DNA of 64,000 nucleotides from DASXKD01 sp963707905 (GCA_963707905.1 CAVPSA010000059.1:186001-250000), one strand, 5' to 3'. Shown: positions 16,763-25,600, numbered from the stretch's first letter. Notes: a model not told the origin generated them from the sequence alone. Made by a program: numbers and translations.

Positions 16763-17446
16763 TTACCAGAGGTCGAGGTAGCGGGGCAGCTCGGCAAGCC
16801 GGGTGATGGTGGCGTCGGGCACCGCGGCCTCGAACGGCGGCACGGTGCTGTTGCGGATGAGCACGGCCCGCATGCCGATGCCCTTGGCACCATGCACGTC
16901 GTCGAAGGGCCGGTCGCCGACGAACACGCAGGCGGCCGGGTCGTCCTCGCCGACGGCGGCCATTGCGGCACGGAACGCCTCGGGGTGCGGCTTGGTCCAG
17001 GGCAGTTCGCTGGAGTACACGGTGCCGTCGATCAGGTCGAGCACCTGGTCCCTGACGAAACACCCGTCGTGCATGGACCGGGGCCACAGGGTGTTGGAGA
17101 GCACTCCGATCCTGATGTCCCGGCGCCGTAGCTCGTGCAGCAGCCCGGGCACGTCCGGGTCGGTGAAGGTGTGCGGTTCCCAGGCCTCGAAGTAGCTGGT
17201 GAGCAGGGCTTCGGGCACGGTCACCCCGGCGCGCTCGAAGACGTGCGCCAGCGTCGCGCTCTGCTGGCTGCTCTCGATGCCCTGCCACACGGCCAGTTCG
17301 GCCTGGTAGATCGCGCGGGCCACGTCCGTGGCCTCGGCCTGCGGATAGTGCCGTGCGCAGACCCCGCGCCAGAGGGCGTCGTGGTCGACGGCGTGCCACG
17401 GGGTGAGCGTCCCGCCCCAGTCGAAGATGACCGTCCTGACCGCCAC
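16763..17446 (-). CDS. HAD-superfamily hydrolase
   Basis: 227-aa haloacid dehalogenase-type phosphatase. Motif I is VIFDWGGTLTP (Asp nucleophile at the first position; the general acid Asp+2 is Gly, as in some subgroups). A helical cap spans about 20-100, motif II is GVLSNT, motif III Lys is in LPWTKPHPEAF and motif IV is FVGDRPFDDVHGAKGIGM. Small-molecule phosphate ester hydrolysis is likely; the substrate is not predictable. Missing Asp+2 may reduce phosphatase activity or change specificity. Confidence 0.85.
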   Translation of the reverse strand: MAVRTVIFDWGGTLTPWHAVDHDALWRGVCARHYPQAEATDVARAIYQAELAVWQGIESSQQSATLAHVFERAGVTVPEALLTSYFEAWEPHTFTDPDVPGLLHELRRRDIRIGVLSNTLWPRSMHDGCFVRDQVLDLIDGTVYSSELPWTKPHPEAFRAAMAAVGEDDPAACVFVGDRPFDDVHGAKGIGMRAVLIRNSTVPPFEAAVPDATITRLAELPRYLDLW

Positions 17447-17681
17447 GCCCCGATCCTAAGAGCCCCGCTTGGCTGGTGAACCACACGCGGTGGGGCCCTA
17501 GCCGTGAACCCAAATGTGAGCAAAGGTTGTGGATGGTATGTCCCATCGGGGTTGGCAGGCGGCACGCGCAGTGTTGGCCTGGCCGTCTTTTCCCCGTCGC
17601 CAGGGGTTAGCAGGGCCGTCCTAGGGTCACGGCAGGGTCGTCCGCCCGGCGCTGGGCGGGCGACTGGATGAGGAGGAATTC

Positions 17682-20159
17682 ATGCCAGAGCACAAGGGCA
17701 GGCGATGGATCTCCGGGAGGGCCATCGCCATCGGCGGGTGCGCGACACTCCTGGGGGGGCTCGCCCTGGCCGGGCAGGCCACACCTGGGGCAGCCGCGAC
17801 GACGGCGGCAGTGCCCCGCGTGGCCTTCCACGCGACAACGGATAGTACCTGCCACCTCGGCAACGGGATCAAGCACGTCGTCCAGCTCACGTTCGACAAC
17901 GTCCACTTCTTCCGTGACAACCCGAACGTGCCGTCCGACCTGCAGATGATGCCGAACCTGCTGAACTTCTTCGAGAACAACGGCACGTTCCTGTCGAACA
18001 ACCACACGCCGTTGATCGCGCACACGGCCAACGACATCCTGACCACCCTGACCGGGTTGTACGGGGACCGGCACGGGATGTCGGCGGGAAACAACGCCTA
18101 CCGGAGCTTCAACCCCGACGGCACCACCGACCCGGCGAGCGCCTTCGCCTACTGGACCGATCCGATCTTCGACACCGCCAGCACACCGACCACCGGGCAC
18201 GACACGAACCCGTCCATGGTCTACTCGCCGACGCCGCCGGCCACCACGCACCCGGCGCCGCAGCCGAACACGATCGCTCCGGCCCCGTGGGCGCCCTACA
18301 CCCGCGCCGGCTGCGACGCCGGTTACATCGGGACCGCGAACGTGGAGCTGGAGAACACCTCGGTGGACATCCCCAAGGTGTTCGGCCCCGACTCCCCCGA
18401 GGCGCAGCAGCTAGCCGCGGACCCGGACAGCTTCAAGGACGCCGAGACGGCGGACTACGTCGGCGTCGCGGTGCACTGCGCGCAGGGCAGCGCGTTCTGC
18501 GCGGACGCCCAGGGCATCAAGTTCGGCCAGACCTCGCCCAGCCCCACCGCCTCTCCCGACCTGCTGCCGAACGAGCCCGGTGGCTACAACGGGTTCCAGG
18601 GGCTGTTCGGGCACCGCTACGTCGCGCCCCAGATCGGGGCGGGCACGCCGAACGTGACGCACAACGGGTTCCAGGTCACCAACGCCGCCGGGAACCTCGT
18701 GGACCTGAACGGCAACGAGATCGATGGCGCCTTCCTCACCGGCCACCCGGGCTTCCCCGGCTTCAGCAACATCAACCCGTCCCAGACGCTGGCCTACCTG
18801 GCCGACATGCAGGAATCCGGCGTGTCGGTCACCTCGGGCTACATGGCCGACATCCACGGGAACGAGCACATACCCGCGCTGTCGGGTACCGGCGGTCCGT
18901 GTAACGGCGCGCCCTCCGCGCTCGGCACCGGCAGCGCCTGCTACATCGCTCAGGCGCAGTACTACAACCAGGCATTCGGGACGTTCTTCCAGCGTCTGGC
19001 CGCAGACGGGATCACCTCGCAGAACACGCTGTTCATCCTCAGCTCGGACGAGGGTGACCACGTGGCCGGCGCGAACGTGGGCCGGGCCATCCAGCCCACG
19101 CCGTCCAACTGCGACGGCGCGACCGTCAGCGGCGACACGGTGACCCCGGACGTGCTCTGCACCTACCCCACGCAGCCCGACGGGGCGCTCTCCTTCGGGG
19201 AACTGTCCGGCAACCTGACCGGGCTGCTGGCGACGGAGAAGAACGACACCACCCCGTTCTCAGTGGTGAGCGACTCCTCACCGGAGTTCTGGGTCACCGG
19301 GCAGCCTGGGCCGGACGACCCCGCGGTCCGGACACTGGAACGCGACACCGGCGGGCTCACCGCGGCGAACCCGTACACGGGCACCACCCAGCCGATCACC
19401 AACTACCTCGCTGACCCGACCGAAATGGCGATCCTGCACATGTCGGACGCCGACCCGGCCAGGACCGCGACGTTCACGATGTTCGGGAGGCCGGACTACT
19501 TCCTGAGCACCGGCGCGGCGAACTGCAGCTCGCCGTGTGTCAGCCAGAACGCCGGCTTCGCCTACAACCACGGCGACTACGCCGCCGAGATCGACACCAA
19601 CTACCTGGGCCTGGCCGGACCTGGGGTCAAGAACCTGGGCCTGGACGGATCCGCGGCCGACGCGGGCCCGAACTCGGCAGGGCCGGACAGCGGACAGGTC
19701 ACGGTACCCGGCAGCGGCACCACCGGGACCTGGGCCGACGAGACCGACATCCGGCCCACGACCATGTACCTGCTCGGGCTCAAGGACGACTACGAGCACG
19801 ACGGGCGGGTGATCACCCAGGTCCTCACCCACCCGAACGCCGCGCTGTCCGGGCATGGAGTCGCCGCGCTGGGCGACTGCTACAAGCAGCTCAACTCCAG
19901 CGTCGGTGAGTTCGGCACCGCCACCCTGCAGTTCGCCACCAGGGGGATCGAGAGCAGCACCCCCGGCGACAAGCAGTACCTCGCCACCGACCGGGTGCTT
20001 GGCGGGCTGGATGTCGCCAGAGACCGGCTGGCGGGCGTGATCAAGGGTGACCTGGAGGCGGCGGCCTTCCAGAATGCCCCGGTCCGGGGTGCGTTCGGCC
20101 TGACCGTGGCCTGCAATGTCCTTGTCGGGGCGGCGCAGCACCTCGCCTCCGGGCACTGA
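17682..20159 (+). CDS. Large secreted phosphoesterase/phosphodiesterase-like protein (alkaline phosphatase superfamily)
   Basis: 825-aa exported protein. The signal peptide has a basic N-terminus (EHKGRRWISGR), a hydrophobic core IAIGGCATLLGGLALAG and a likely cleavage near GAAATTA. The mature part begins IKHVVQLTFDNVHFFRDNP; this metal-binding Asp-Asn region and later blocks SNNHTPLIAHTANDILTTLTGLYGDRHG, FILSSDEGDHVAGAN and FAYNHGDYAAEIDTNYLGLAGPG resemble secreted phosphoesterases of the alkaline phosphatase/arylsulfatase fold. The usual nucleophile Ser/Thr may be the Thr in HTAND. The ribosome-binding site AGGAGG is 6 nt from ATG. Phosphate scavenging is a plausible role, but no Pho box was recognised upstream. 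Confidence 0.72.
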   Translation: MPEHKGRRWISGRAIAIGGCATLLGGLALAGQATPGAAATTAAVPRVAFHATTDSTCHLGNGIKHVVQLTFDNVHFFRDNPNVPSDLQMMPNLLNFFENNGTFLSNNHTPLIAHTANDILTTLTGLYGDRHGMSAGNNAYRSFNPDGTTDPASAFAYWTDPIFDTASTPTTGHDTNPSMVYSPTPPATTHPAPQPNTIAPAPWAPYTRAGCDAGYIGTANVELENTSVDIPKVFGPDSPEAQQLAADPDSFKDAETADYVGVAVHCAQGSAFCADAQGIKFGQTSPSPTASPDLLPNEPGGYNGFQGLFGHRYVAPQIGAGTPNVTHNGFQVTNAAGNLVDLNGNEIDGAFLTGHPGFPGFSNINPSQTLAYLADMQESGVSVTSGYMADIHGNEHIPALSGTGGPCNGAPSALGTGSACYIAQAQYYNQAFGTFFQRLAADGITSQNTLFILSSDEGDHVAGANVGRAIQPTPSNCDGATVSGDTVTPDVLCTYPTQPDGALSFGELSGNLTGLLATEKNDTTPFSVVSDSSPEFWVTGQPGPDDPAVRTLERDTGGLTAANPYTGTTQPITNYLADPTEMAILHMSDADPARTATFTMFGRPDYFLSTGAANCSSPCVSQNAGFAYNHGDYAAEIDTNYLGLAGPGVKNLGLDGSAADAGPNSAGPDSGQVTVPGSGTTGTWADETDIRPTTMYLLGLKDDYEHDGRVITQVLTHPNAALSGHGVAALGDCYKQLNSSVGEFGTATLQFATRGIESSTPGDKQYLATDRVLGGLDVARDRLAGVIKGDLEAAAFQNAPVRGAFGLTVACNVLVGAAQHLASGH

Positions 20160-20166
20160 TCCGCTC

Positions 20167-20211
20167 GCCCTGGCTGTGCCCGGCAGTTGCCGGGCACAGC
20201 CAGGGCATTTT
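20167..20211 (+). terminator. Strong intrinsic terminator after the secreted phosphoesterase
   Basis: A 17-bp perfect stem (20167-20183 with 20190-20206) and a 6-nt CAGTTG loop, followed by ATTTTG, begin 8 nt after the stop codon. The perfect GC-rich stem with a short U-tract makes this a convincing terminator. Confidence 0.9.
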
Positions 20212-20296
20212 GTGGCAAATCGGGATCAAGGGCGGGCCGCCGTGCCAATCTCCGGCCAGCCTGGAAGACTGGGCGCCTGACGCTGCGGGAGAAGGG

Positions 20297-20554
20297 ATGC
20301 TTGCGATGGCGGAAGCGAACGGTGAGGTCGCGCTGCAGGACCCGGATGCTCTGGTCAAGGAGATCCAGCGCACCAGGGAGAACCTTGCACGGACCATTGA
20401 CACGCTCGCCGACCGGGTCAGCCCGGCCAACGTCGCCAAGCGCACCATGTCACAGATACGGGACCAGGTGTCCAAGCCCCCGGTCCAGATCGGCGCCGCG
20501 GCCCTGACCGTGGTCACGCTGGCCCTGGTGGTGTGGCGCCTCCGCCGCCGGTAG
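20297..20554 (+). CDS. DUF3618 small membrane-anchored protein
   Basis: 85-aa protein with the DUF3618 pattern: DPDALVKEIQRTRENLARTIDTLADRVSPANVAKR, an amphipathic helix, then a C-terminal transmembrane segment IGAAALTVVTLALVVW ending in Arg residues. Such proteins are common in actinobacteria, usually next to phage-holin-like or stress proteins; function is unknown. The start is either ATG 20297 or ATG 20306, both near purine-rich sequence. It converges on gcvH, with a hairpin between. Confidence 0.8.
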   Translation: MLAMAEANGEVALQDPDALVKEIQRTRENLARTIDTLADRVSPANVAKRTMSQIRDQVSKPPVQIGAAALTVVTLALVVWRLRRR

Positions 20555-20558
20555 CGCC

Positions 20559-20588
20559 GCCTCCCGGCGGGCCGGGCAGCCGGGAGGC
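20559..20588. terminator. Bidirectional hairpin between DUF3618 gene and gcvH
   Basis: A 9-bp perfect stem GCCTCCCGG / CCGGGAGGC with a 12-nt GC-rich loop sits in the 51-nt gap between convergent genes. No U-tract is visible, so terminator activity is inferred from position. Confidence 0.5.
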
Positions 20589-20605
20589 CGCCGCCTCCCG
20601 CGGGC

Positions 20606-20995
20606 CTACTCGGCCGCCTCTTTGGTCAGGTCGGCGTACTCGTCGGCGGTCAGCAGGCCGGAGCCGCTGCCGGGGTCATCCACCTGGATCTTCATCAGCC
20701 AGCCTGCCCCGTACGGGTCGGAGTTGACCAGCGCCGGGTCGTCCTCCAGGTCACCGTTCACCTCGCTGACCTCGCCGTCGACGGGGGAGAAGATGTCGCT
20801 CACCGACTTGGTCGACTCGACCTCCCCGCACGGCTCGCCGGCCGTCACCCGGGTACCCGGGGCGGGAACGGAGACGTAAACGACGTCGCCGAGAGCCTGC
20901 TGGGCGTAGTCGGTGATGCCGACGGATGCCACGGAGCCGCTGATCGCGACCCACTCGTGCTCCGCGGTGTAGCGCAGTTCGTCGGGGATGCTCAT
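20606..20995 (-). CDS. gcvH: Glycine cleavage system H protein
   Basis: 129-aa lipoyl carrier. It shuttles the aminomethyl group between the P, T and L proteins of glycine cleavage. The lipoylated Lys is in GEVESTKSVSDIFSPVDGEV, the classical motif; YTAEHEWV and VGITDYAQQALGDVVYV are also typical. The sequence is complete for the family. It lies 53 nt downstream of gcvT on the same strand, so they are likely co-transcribed. No gcvP is in the window. Confidence 0.96.
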   Translation of the reverse strand: MSIPDELRYTAEHEWVAISGSVASVGITDYAQQALGDVVYVSVPAPGTRVTAGEPCGEVESTKSVSDIFSPVDGEVSEVNGDLEDDPALVNSDPYGAGWLMKIQVDDPGSGSGLLTADEYADLTKEAAE

Positions 20996-21048
20996 GGTCG
21001 CCTTCTCCTGAAGTCGGTGGTGCCGGGGCAGGGCCAGCTGTCCCGTGG

Positions 21049-22176
21049 TCAGCGTGGCCGGCGGTAGAACGGCAGGTCAGTGATCCGGGTCGGCTCGGGC
21101 CTGCCCCGGACATCCACGGCGAGCCTGCCCTCGGTGTCGTCCCGGGCGCGCCCGGCGGTCTCGGGATCCAGGTACGCCATGGCGATCGGCACGGCCAGCG
21201 TCGGTGAGGGCGCGCCGCTGGTGACCGTTCCGCAGGATACGCCGTCCCAGGTCACTTGGTATCCATGCCGCGGAACCCGGCGCGACCCCGCGATGAGCCC
21301 GGCCAGCACCCGGCGCGGCGGGGCCTGGGCCCGCTGCGCCAGCGCGGCACGGCCCACGAAGTCACCAGGCTTGTCGAACACGACCACCCGCCCCAGGCCT
21401 GCGTCGAACGGTGTCACCTCGGCGCTCAGCTCGTTGCCGTACAGCGGCATTCCGGCCTCCAGCCGGAGCGTATCGCGGGCGGCCAGCCCGGCCGGCACCA
21501 GGCCGCGGCCGGCCCCGGCCGCGGCCAGGGCACGCCACATAGCCTCCGCGCCTTCCGATGCGGTGAACAGCTCAAAACCGTCCTCGCCGGTGTAGCCGGT
21601 GCGGGCAAGCAGGACGGGCTGCCCGGCCACGGTGCACCGGTACCCGGAGTAGTACTTCACGCCGTCGAGATCGATGTCGGCCAGCGGTGCCAGGATCGCG
21701 GCGGCACGCGGCCCCTGGATGGCGATCAGCGCATACTCGGCCGTCTGGTCGCGCACCTGTGCGTCGTGCCCGGTGGCGCGGTCGCGGAGCGCCGCGAGCA
21801 CCGTGGCGGTGTTGGCGGCGTTCGCGACGACCAGGTAATCGTCGTCCGCCAGCCGGTACACGATCAGATCGTCGAGGACACCGCCGTCGGGTGCGCAGAT
21901 CATCGTGTACCTGGCGCGGCCGGGCGCCAGCGCGGACAAGCGGCCGACCAGGGCATAGTCGAGCGCGGCGGCCGCCTGCGGCCCGGTCACCGCGATCTCG
22001 CCCATGTGGGACAGATCGAACAGCCCCGCGGCGTTGCGGACGCACCTGTGCTCGGAGATCTCACCGGCGTACCTGAGCGGCATCAGCCAGCCCGCGAATG
22101 CGGTCATGGTGGCGCCCAGGCTCTCGTGCACCGCACGCAGCGGCGTGGCCCGGGGCGCAGCCTCCGACATGCTCAC
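21049..22176 (-). CDS. gcvT: Aminomethyltransferase, glycine cleavage T protein
   Basis: 375-aa folate-dependent enzyme that releases ammonia from the H-protein-bound aminomethyl group and forms 5,10-methylene-THF. Visible signatures: MTAFAGWLMPLRYAGEISEHRCVRNAAGLFDLSHMGEI, with the catalytic Asp in FDLSHMGE; YTMICAPDGGVLDDLIVYRL; IAIQGPRA; ARTGYTGEDGFELF; and LRLEAGMPLYGNEL. The length is normal. A second ATG 6 nt inside (MSEAAP) is an alternative start. It is first in a gcvT-gcvH operon. I looked for a glycine riboswitch in the leader and did not recognise one. Confidence 0.95.
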   Translation of the reverse strand: MSMSEAAPRATPLRAVHESLGATMTAFAGWLMPLRYAGEISEHRCVRNAAGLFDLSHMGEIAVTGPQAAAALDYALVGRLSALAPGRARYTMICAPDGGVLDDLIVYRLADDDYLVVANAANTATVLAALRDRATGHDAQVRDQTAEYALIAIQGPRAAAILAPLADIDLDGVKYYSGYRCTVAGQPVLLARTGYTGEDGFELFTASEGAEAMWRALAAAGAGRGLVPAGLAARDTLRLEAGMPLYGNELSAEVTPFDAGLGRVVVFDKPGDFVGRAALAQRAQAPPRRVLAGLIAGSRRVPRHGYQVTWDGVSCGTVTSGAPSPTLAVPIAMAYLDPETAGRARDDTEGRLAVDVRGRPEPTRITDLPFYRRPR

Positions 22177-22523
22177 AGCCTCGCCTCCCTGCTGGTCCGG
22201 GCCGGCGCCATCGCGGCGCCAGCGCGGGCCCGCCCAGCCTACCGAGCCGGGCGCCCGCGCTCCGCCGGCCGTCCGCCGCCGCTGGCTGTCCTGGCATGCA
22301 AAACGGCTCCGCTTCGGCCTGATTCATGCCCGTTTAGTAAGCAAAAGCCAGTGATAACACCGGTTCCGGTACCAGGAGGGGCCTGGGTGCCGTAGCGGAT
22401 GCGGGTGTTATTGTCACGGCATTGGGCCAGGTGGCGGCCCATCGAACCCCTCTTGGCTCCCTCGCGTGCCCGCCGGGGAGCAGGCGAGGCGGAGCCCTTC
22501 CGCCGCTAGGAGAGGGAGCATCG
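22177..22523. other. Intergenic region between divergent gcvT and the lysozyme-like gene
   Basis: 347 bases without a supported gene. It must carry both promoters. GGAGAGGGAG before ATG 22524 is the ribosome-binding site of the rightward gene. No glycine riboswitch or cyclic-di-AMP (ydaO) riboswitch signature was recognised in either direction. Confidence 0.4.
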
Positions 22524-23555
22524 ATGCGTGGTGTCACCGTCCCGTCCGCTGTCAGGCTGCTCGCCGTCGCGGCGGCCAGCCTTGTCCTCGCCGGGGGCGC
22601 CGCCGCCACCGGGGCCAGCGATGCGCCCGCGCCACCGGCGGCCAGAATCCACAGTGCTAGCCCTGACCCCGCCACCCCACCCTTCGCTAGCCCTGACCCC
22701 GCCACCCCACCCTTCGCTAGCCCTGACCCCGCCACCCCACCCTTCGCCTCGCTGTCGCCGCACGGGGCAGCCGGGCCGATGACCTTCCAGCAGATCTCCA
22801 CGGCGGCGCAGACCTGCGCAAGCTACGCCGCCGCGGCCGGGTGGGCGAACAACGGCAGCTACGGCGGGAACCTGGTCACCGCGACCGCCGTGTGCGTCGC
22901 AGAGTCGGGCGGGAACGCCAGCATCTACTACTGCGACGGGACCGGGACGGTGGGCACCTACCCGCCGGTGACCTGCCCCGGCGGCTCCTACGACCGCGGC
23001 CTGTGGCAGATAAACAGCAAGGCGTGGCCCAAGGTGCCGGACAGCTGCGCGTTCCAGCCGGCCTGCAACGCCGACGCCGCATATGCCATCAGCGCACAGG
23101 GCGCGACGTTCTCCCCGTGGGCGGTGTACGACGGGACCGGCTACACCCGCTACCTCGGGGCCGCCCAGACGGCGGTGACCGGCCTGGACAGCGGCGCCCT
23201 GGTCAGCGCGGCGTTCGGGGTGTGCGCTACCCGCTCCAGCCAGGCCGCTGACGCGGCCGTGGTGGTCGGCGCCTGCGGGCGGAGCCCGGCGGCCCAGCAG
23301 TGGACCATTACCGGCGGCACGCTGCGCAGCGGCACGTTCTGCCTGACCGCGGCCGGCAACACCCAGCCCACCGTGACCGCAAGCGCCTGCACCGGGGATG
23401 CGAGCCAGACCTGGACGGCGCAGGGCCCCGGCGAACTGAAGAACGCGGGGACCGGGCAGTGCCTGCGCGACCCGAACTCGAACCACACCGCAGGCACGCA
23501 GCTGACCCTCGCGTCGTGCTCGCACACCCGTGGCAAGACCTGGTGGCTGCCCTGA
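22524..23555 (+). CDS. Secreted lysozyme/transglycosylase-like protein with ricin-type lectin domain
   Basis: 343-aa exported protein in three parts. Residues 1 to about 32 are a signal peptide (VRLLAVAAASLVLAGGAAA). A linker holds three perfect SPDPATPPFA repeats encoded by a 30-bp tandem DNA repeat. About 88-225 are a lysozyme-like fold with candidate catalytic Glu in VCVAESGGNASIYYCDG and the typical YDRGLWQINSKAWPKV and FSPWAVY segments, with paired cysteines. About 230-343 are a beta-trefoil with QQWTITGG, QTWTAQG and KTWWLP QxW-type motifs that would bind carbohydrate. It probably acts on cell-wall or environmental glycans. The DNA repeat is related to an intergenic repeat 1.2 kb downstream. 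Confidence 0.8.
   Translation: MRGVTVPSAVRLLAVAAASLVLAGGAAATGASDAPAPPAARIHSASPDPATPPFASPDPATPPFASPDPATPPFASLSPHGAAGPMTFQQISTAAQTCASYAAAAGWANNGSYGGNLVTATAVCVAESGGNASIYYCDGTGTVGTYPPVTCPGGSYDRGLWQINSKAWPKVPDSCAFQPACNADAAYAISAQGATFSPWAVYDGTGYTRYLGAAQTAVTGLDSGALVSAAFGVCATRSSQAADAAVVVGACGRSPAAQQWTITGGTLRSGTFCLTAAGNTQPTVTASACTGDASQTWTAQGPGELKNAGTGQCLRDPNSNHTAGTQLTLASCSHTRGKTWWLP
22656..22745 (+). repeat. Three tandem 30-bp repeats inside a coding sequence
   Basis: Three identical units, each GCTAGCCCTGACCCCGCCAC plus CCCACCCTTC, keep the frame (10 codons each). The core CTAGYCCTGACCCCGCCACC is shared with 29-bp-spaced repeats at 23919-24004 in the intergenic region downstream. Confidence 0.9.
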
Positions 23556-23630
23556 GGCCGTTTCCTCCTCAGCCCATCGGGGGTTCCAGGGGGGTCGCCC
23601 GCCCAGGCCGGCACCACTAATCTCGGGGAC

Positions 23631-23909
23631 GTGACACTGCTGACCGAAGAAGAGATCACCACCGCGCTGGGCACGCTGCGGGGCTGGGCCAGGTCCGGTG
23701 ACAGCATCACGGCCACCGTGGAACTCGCCGACTTCCGCGAGGCGATGCTGTACACCGGAGCCGTGGCCTACCTGGCCGAGGCGGCGAACCACCACCCGGA
23801 CATCCTGATCCAGTGGAACCGGGTCACGCTGACCCTGTCCACGCATTCGGAGGGTGGGCTCACGGCCGCCGACATGGCCCTGGCGGGGCGGATCAGCGTC
23901 CTGAGGTGA
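23631..23909 (+). CDS. 4a-hydroxytetrahydrobiopterin (pterin-4a-carbinolamine) dehydratase
   Basis: 92-aa small enzyme that recycles 4a-hydroxy-tetrahydropterin. The active-site block AANHHPDILIQWNRVTLTLSTHSEGGLTAADMALA contains the catalytic HHP and the THSxGGLTxxD motif, and the length matches the family. GTG at 23631 is the first start in frame with the domain. Many bacterial members occur without a pterin-dependent hydroxylase and may act in molybdopterin or other pathways. No hydroxylase gene is nearby. Confidence 0.9.
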   Translation: MTLLTEEEITTALGTLRGWARSGDSITATVELADFREAMLYTGAVAYLAEAANHHPDILIQWNRVTLTLSTHSEGGLTAADMALAGRISVLR

Positions 23910-23918
23910 CGTGGTGCC

Positions 23919-24004
23919 AGTCCCGACCCCGCCACCCCGCCCGAGCTGGTCCTGACCCCGCCACCCCGCCTGAGCTAGTCCTGACCCCGCCACCCCGCCC
24001 AAGG
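23919..24004 (+). repeat. Three tandem ~29-bp intergenic repeats
   Basis: Units containing CCTGACCCCGCCACCCCGCC followed by YRAGCTRGT recur at a 29-nt period directly after the dehydratase stop; the first copy has CCCGACCCC. They share their core with the in-frame 30-bp repeats of the lysozyme-like gene at 22656-22745. Confidence 0.85.
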
Positions 24005-24011
24005 TCCTGCG

Positions 24012-24071
24012 GGATCTTCGTCTGGGGCGGCGCCACGCCCCCGAGTGGCGCCGCCCGCGAGACGAAGATCC
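24012..24071. terminator. 60-bp inverted repeat between convergent genes
   Basis: Outer arms GGATCTTCGTCT / AGACGAAGATCC (12 bp, perfect) and inner arms GGCGGCGCCAC / GTGGCGCCGCC (11 bp, perfect) are separated by a small internal mismatch (GG versus CGCG), with a short loop near 24037-24044. It lies between the dehydratase gene and the leftward Asp-box gene and could terminate both. It might instead be a palindromic mobile repeat. Confidence 0.65.
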
Positions 24072-24187
24072 AGTGATGCGCGGGCTGTTTGGCCGCAGTT
24101 CTAGTTATACACACTGCGATTGATCAGTTACACGTCGTTATGAGATTGAGGCCGACCGAGCCGGTTTGAGGTGGTGGCGGCCCGGGG

Positions 24188-25600
24188 TCATGACCGCACG
24201 GTGGCCGCGAAGAGATCCAGCTTCCCCGTGCGGGTGTCGTTCCACACGAGATGGAAGGCCCCCGCGCTGCTGGCAATGCCTTGCCAGTCGCCGATCCACC
24301 AGGCGCCGTACTTCCCCCTGGATGCCGTCGTCGGATTGTGCGGGTCGAACGGGGCGGTGCCCACCCGCAGCGGTGGGCGAAAGCGGAGATCCGCAGGCCG
24401 TGAAAGCAGGAGGACTTCGTCCACGCGGCCGTTCGCCAGGGCGAACGCGGAGATCGCGACCCGGCCCGCCTCGTCGACCGCCAGGTTGGGCTGGAAGTAG
24501 ATCACGCCATCGCCGGGGGTTGCGGTCACCGGCCTGGACCAGGTCCGGCCGCGATCGCGGGATGCGGTCACCACGATGTCCGAGTGCGTGGCTCCCGGCT
24601 GGTGCCAGGGGAACGCGACATAGAGGGCATCGCCCTGAGGCGAGGCGGCGACCGTTGGGCCGCTGTTGGGCTTGACGTCGCCGGGCAGTGCGATGACTGC
24701 CGATTCCGATCCGAGATGGACCGGCGCGGCGAAGCTGTGTCCCCAATCGGTCGAGCAGACGGCGACGACCTGGCCGACCATGTCCCCGGACGAGTCCTGC
24801 TGGGTTGTCCAGTCGCAGACGGCGCACACCAGGCCATCCGGCCCGGCGGCGACCTGGGGGCCCGCGCTCACCAGCGAGGGGACCCTGGCCTCGCCAAGGA
24901 TCCTGCGCGGCGGCGCGAAGCTCCGCCCGCCATCGCCGGAGCGCGCGAGGTCGAGCGCCGTGTGCGAGTCGCCGGCGCCCCAGGCGACGTAGACATCGTG
25001 CCCGGCCGGGGTCTGGCCTTGGCCGGTGGCCAGCCAGGGATGATCGCAATACTGCCCCGCCACGACGGTCACCGGTGCCGAGAAGCTGCGCCCGCCGTCG
25101 TCGGTCCGCCAGACGTATACGGCGCGGTTGGCATCGGGGTTGGCGGGGCTGAGGTTAGGGCCGTGACCGGAACGCGTGGCGCAGACATAGCCGCGGCCGC
25201 GTGCATCGTAGGCGACGGTCACGTCGTCGCCAGCCGGCCCGGCCGCCGGCTGCGGTGGCAGGCCACCGTGCTGCCAGCTCGCGCCCCCGTCAAAGGATAG
25301 GTAGGTCACGATCAGCTCGGGGATTGCGGGCGAGGCCTGGCAGGCGACGAGGAGCTGACGAGGGTCGCGGGGGTTGACCGCGACCGACGGCCCGACATGC
25401 TCCCGGTACCGGTCGTGGCTGACGCGGACGTTCGCTCCGGCCCTCGATGGTGATCCTGTGCTGTGGGGTGATCCCACGCTGTGTGGTGATCCCGTGCCGT
25501 CGCAGGCGGAAAGCGCCGCCAGTGCCGCCGCGGTCACTCCGCCGCAGAGCAAGCTCCGGCGGGAGATCTGATGATCGCTCCGCGGTAGGTGTTCACTCAT
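24188..25600 (-). CDS. Exported Asp-box (BNR) beta-propeller protein, sialidase-like
   Basis: 470-aa exported protein. The N-terminus has a twin-arginine-type signal (ISRRSLLCGGVTAAALAALSACDG) that also contains a lipobox Cys near 33. The rest shows repeated Asp-box motifs: SFDGGASW, TDDGGRSF, SGDGGRSF, STDWGHSF and SRDRGRTW. These mark a beta-propeller as in sialidases and other exo-glycosidases. No sialidase Arg triad or FRIP motif is obvious, so the enzyme activity is unknown. It is divergent from a two-component system with an 84-nt shared promoter region, suggesting regulation by that system. Confidence 0.78.
   Translation of the reverse strand: MSEHLPRSDHQISRRSLLCGGVTAAALAALSACDGTGSPHSVGSPHSTGSPSRAGANVRVSHDRYREHVGPSVAVNPRDPRQLLVACQASPAIPELIVTYLSFDGGASWQHGGLPPQPAAGPAGDDVTVAYDARGRGYVCATRSGHGPNLSPANPDANRAVYVWRTDDGGRSFSAPVTVVAGQYCDHPWLATGQGQTPAGHDVYVAWGAGDSHTALDLARSGDGGRSFAPPRRILGEARVPSLVSAGPQVAAGPDGLVCAVCDWTTQQDSSGDMVGQVVAVCSTDWGHSFAAPVHLGSESAVIALPGDVKPNSGPTVAASPQGDALYVAFPWHQPGATHSDIVVTASRDRGRTWSRPVTATPGDGVIYFQPNLAVDEAGRVAISAFALANGRVDEVLLLSRPADLRFRPPLRVGTAPFDPHNPTTASRGKYGAWWIGDWQGIASSAGAFHLVWNDTRTGKLDLFAATVRS

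Noticed and set aside
22177..22523. Glycine riboswitch upstream of gcvT or cyclic-di-AMP riboswitch upstream of the lysozyme-like gene
   Set aside because: Both gene types often have such leaders in actinobacteria, but I could not find the conserved core sequences of either motif in this interval.
22656..24004. CRISPR array from the regularly spaced repeats
   Set aside because: Units are contiguous tandem repeats without unique spacers and no cas genes are present.
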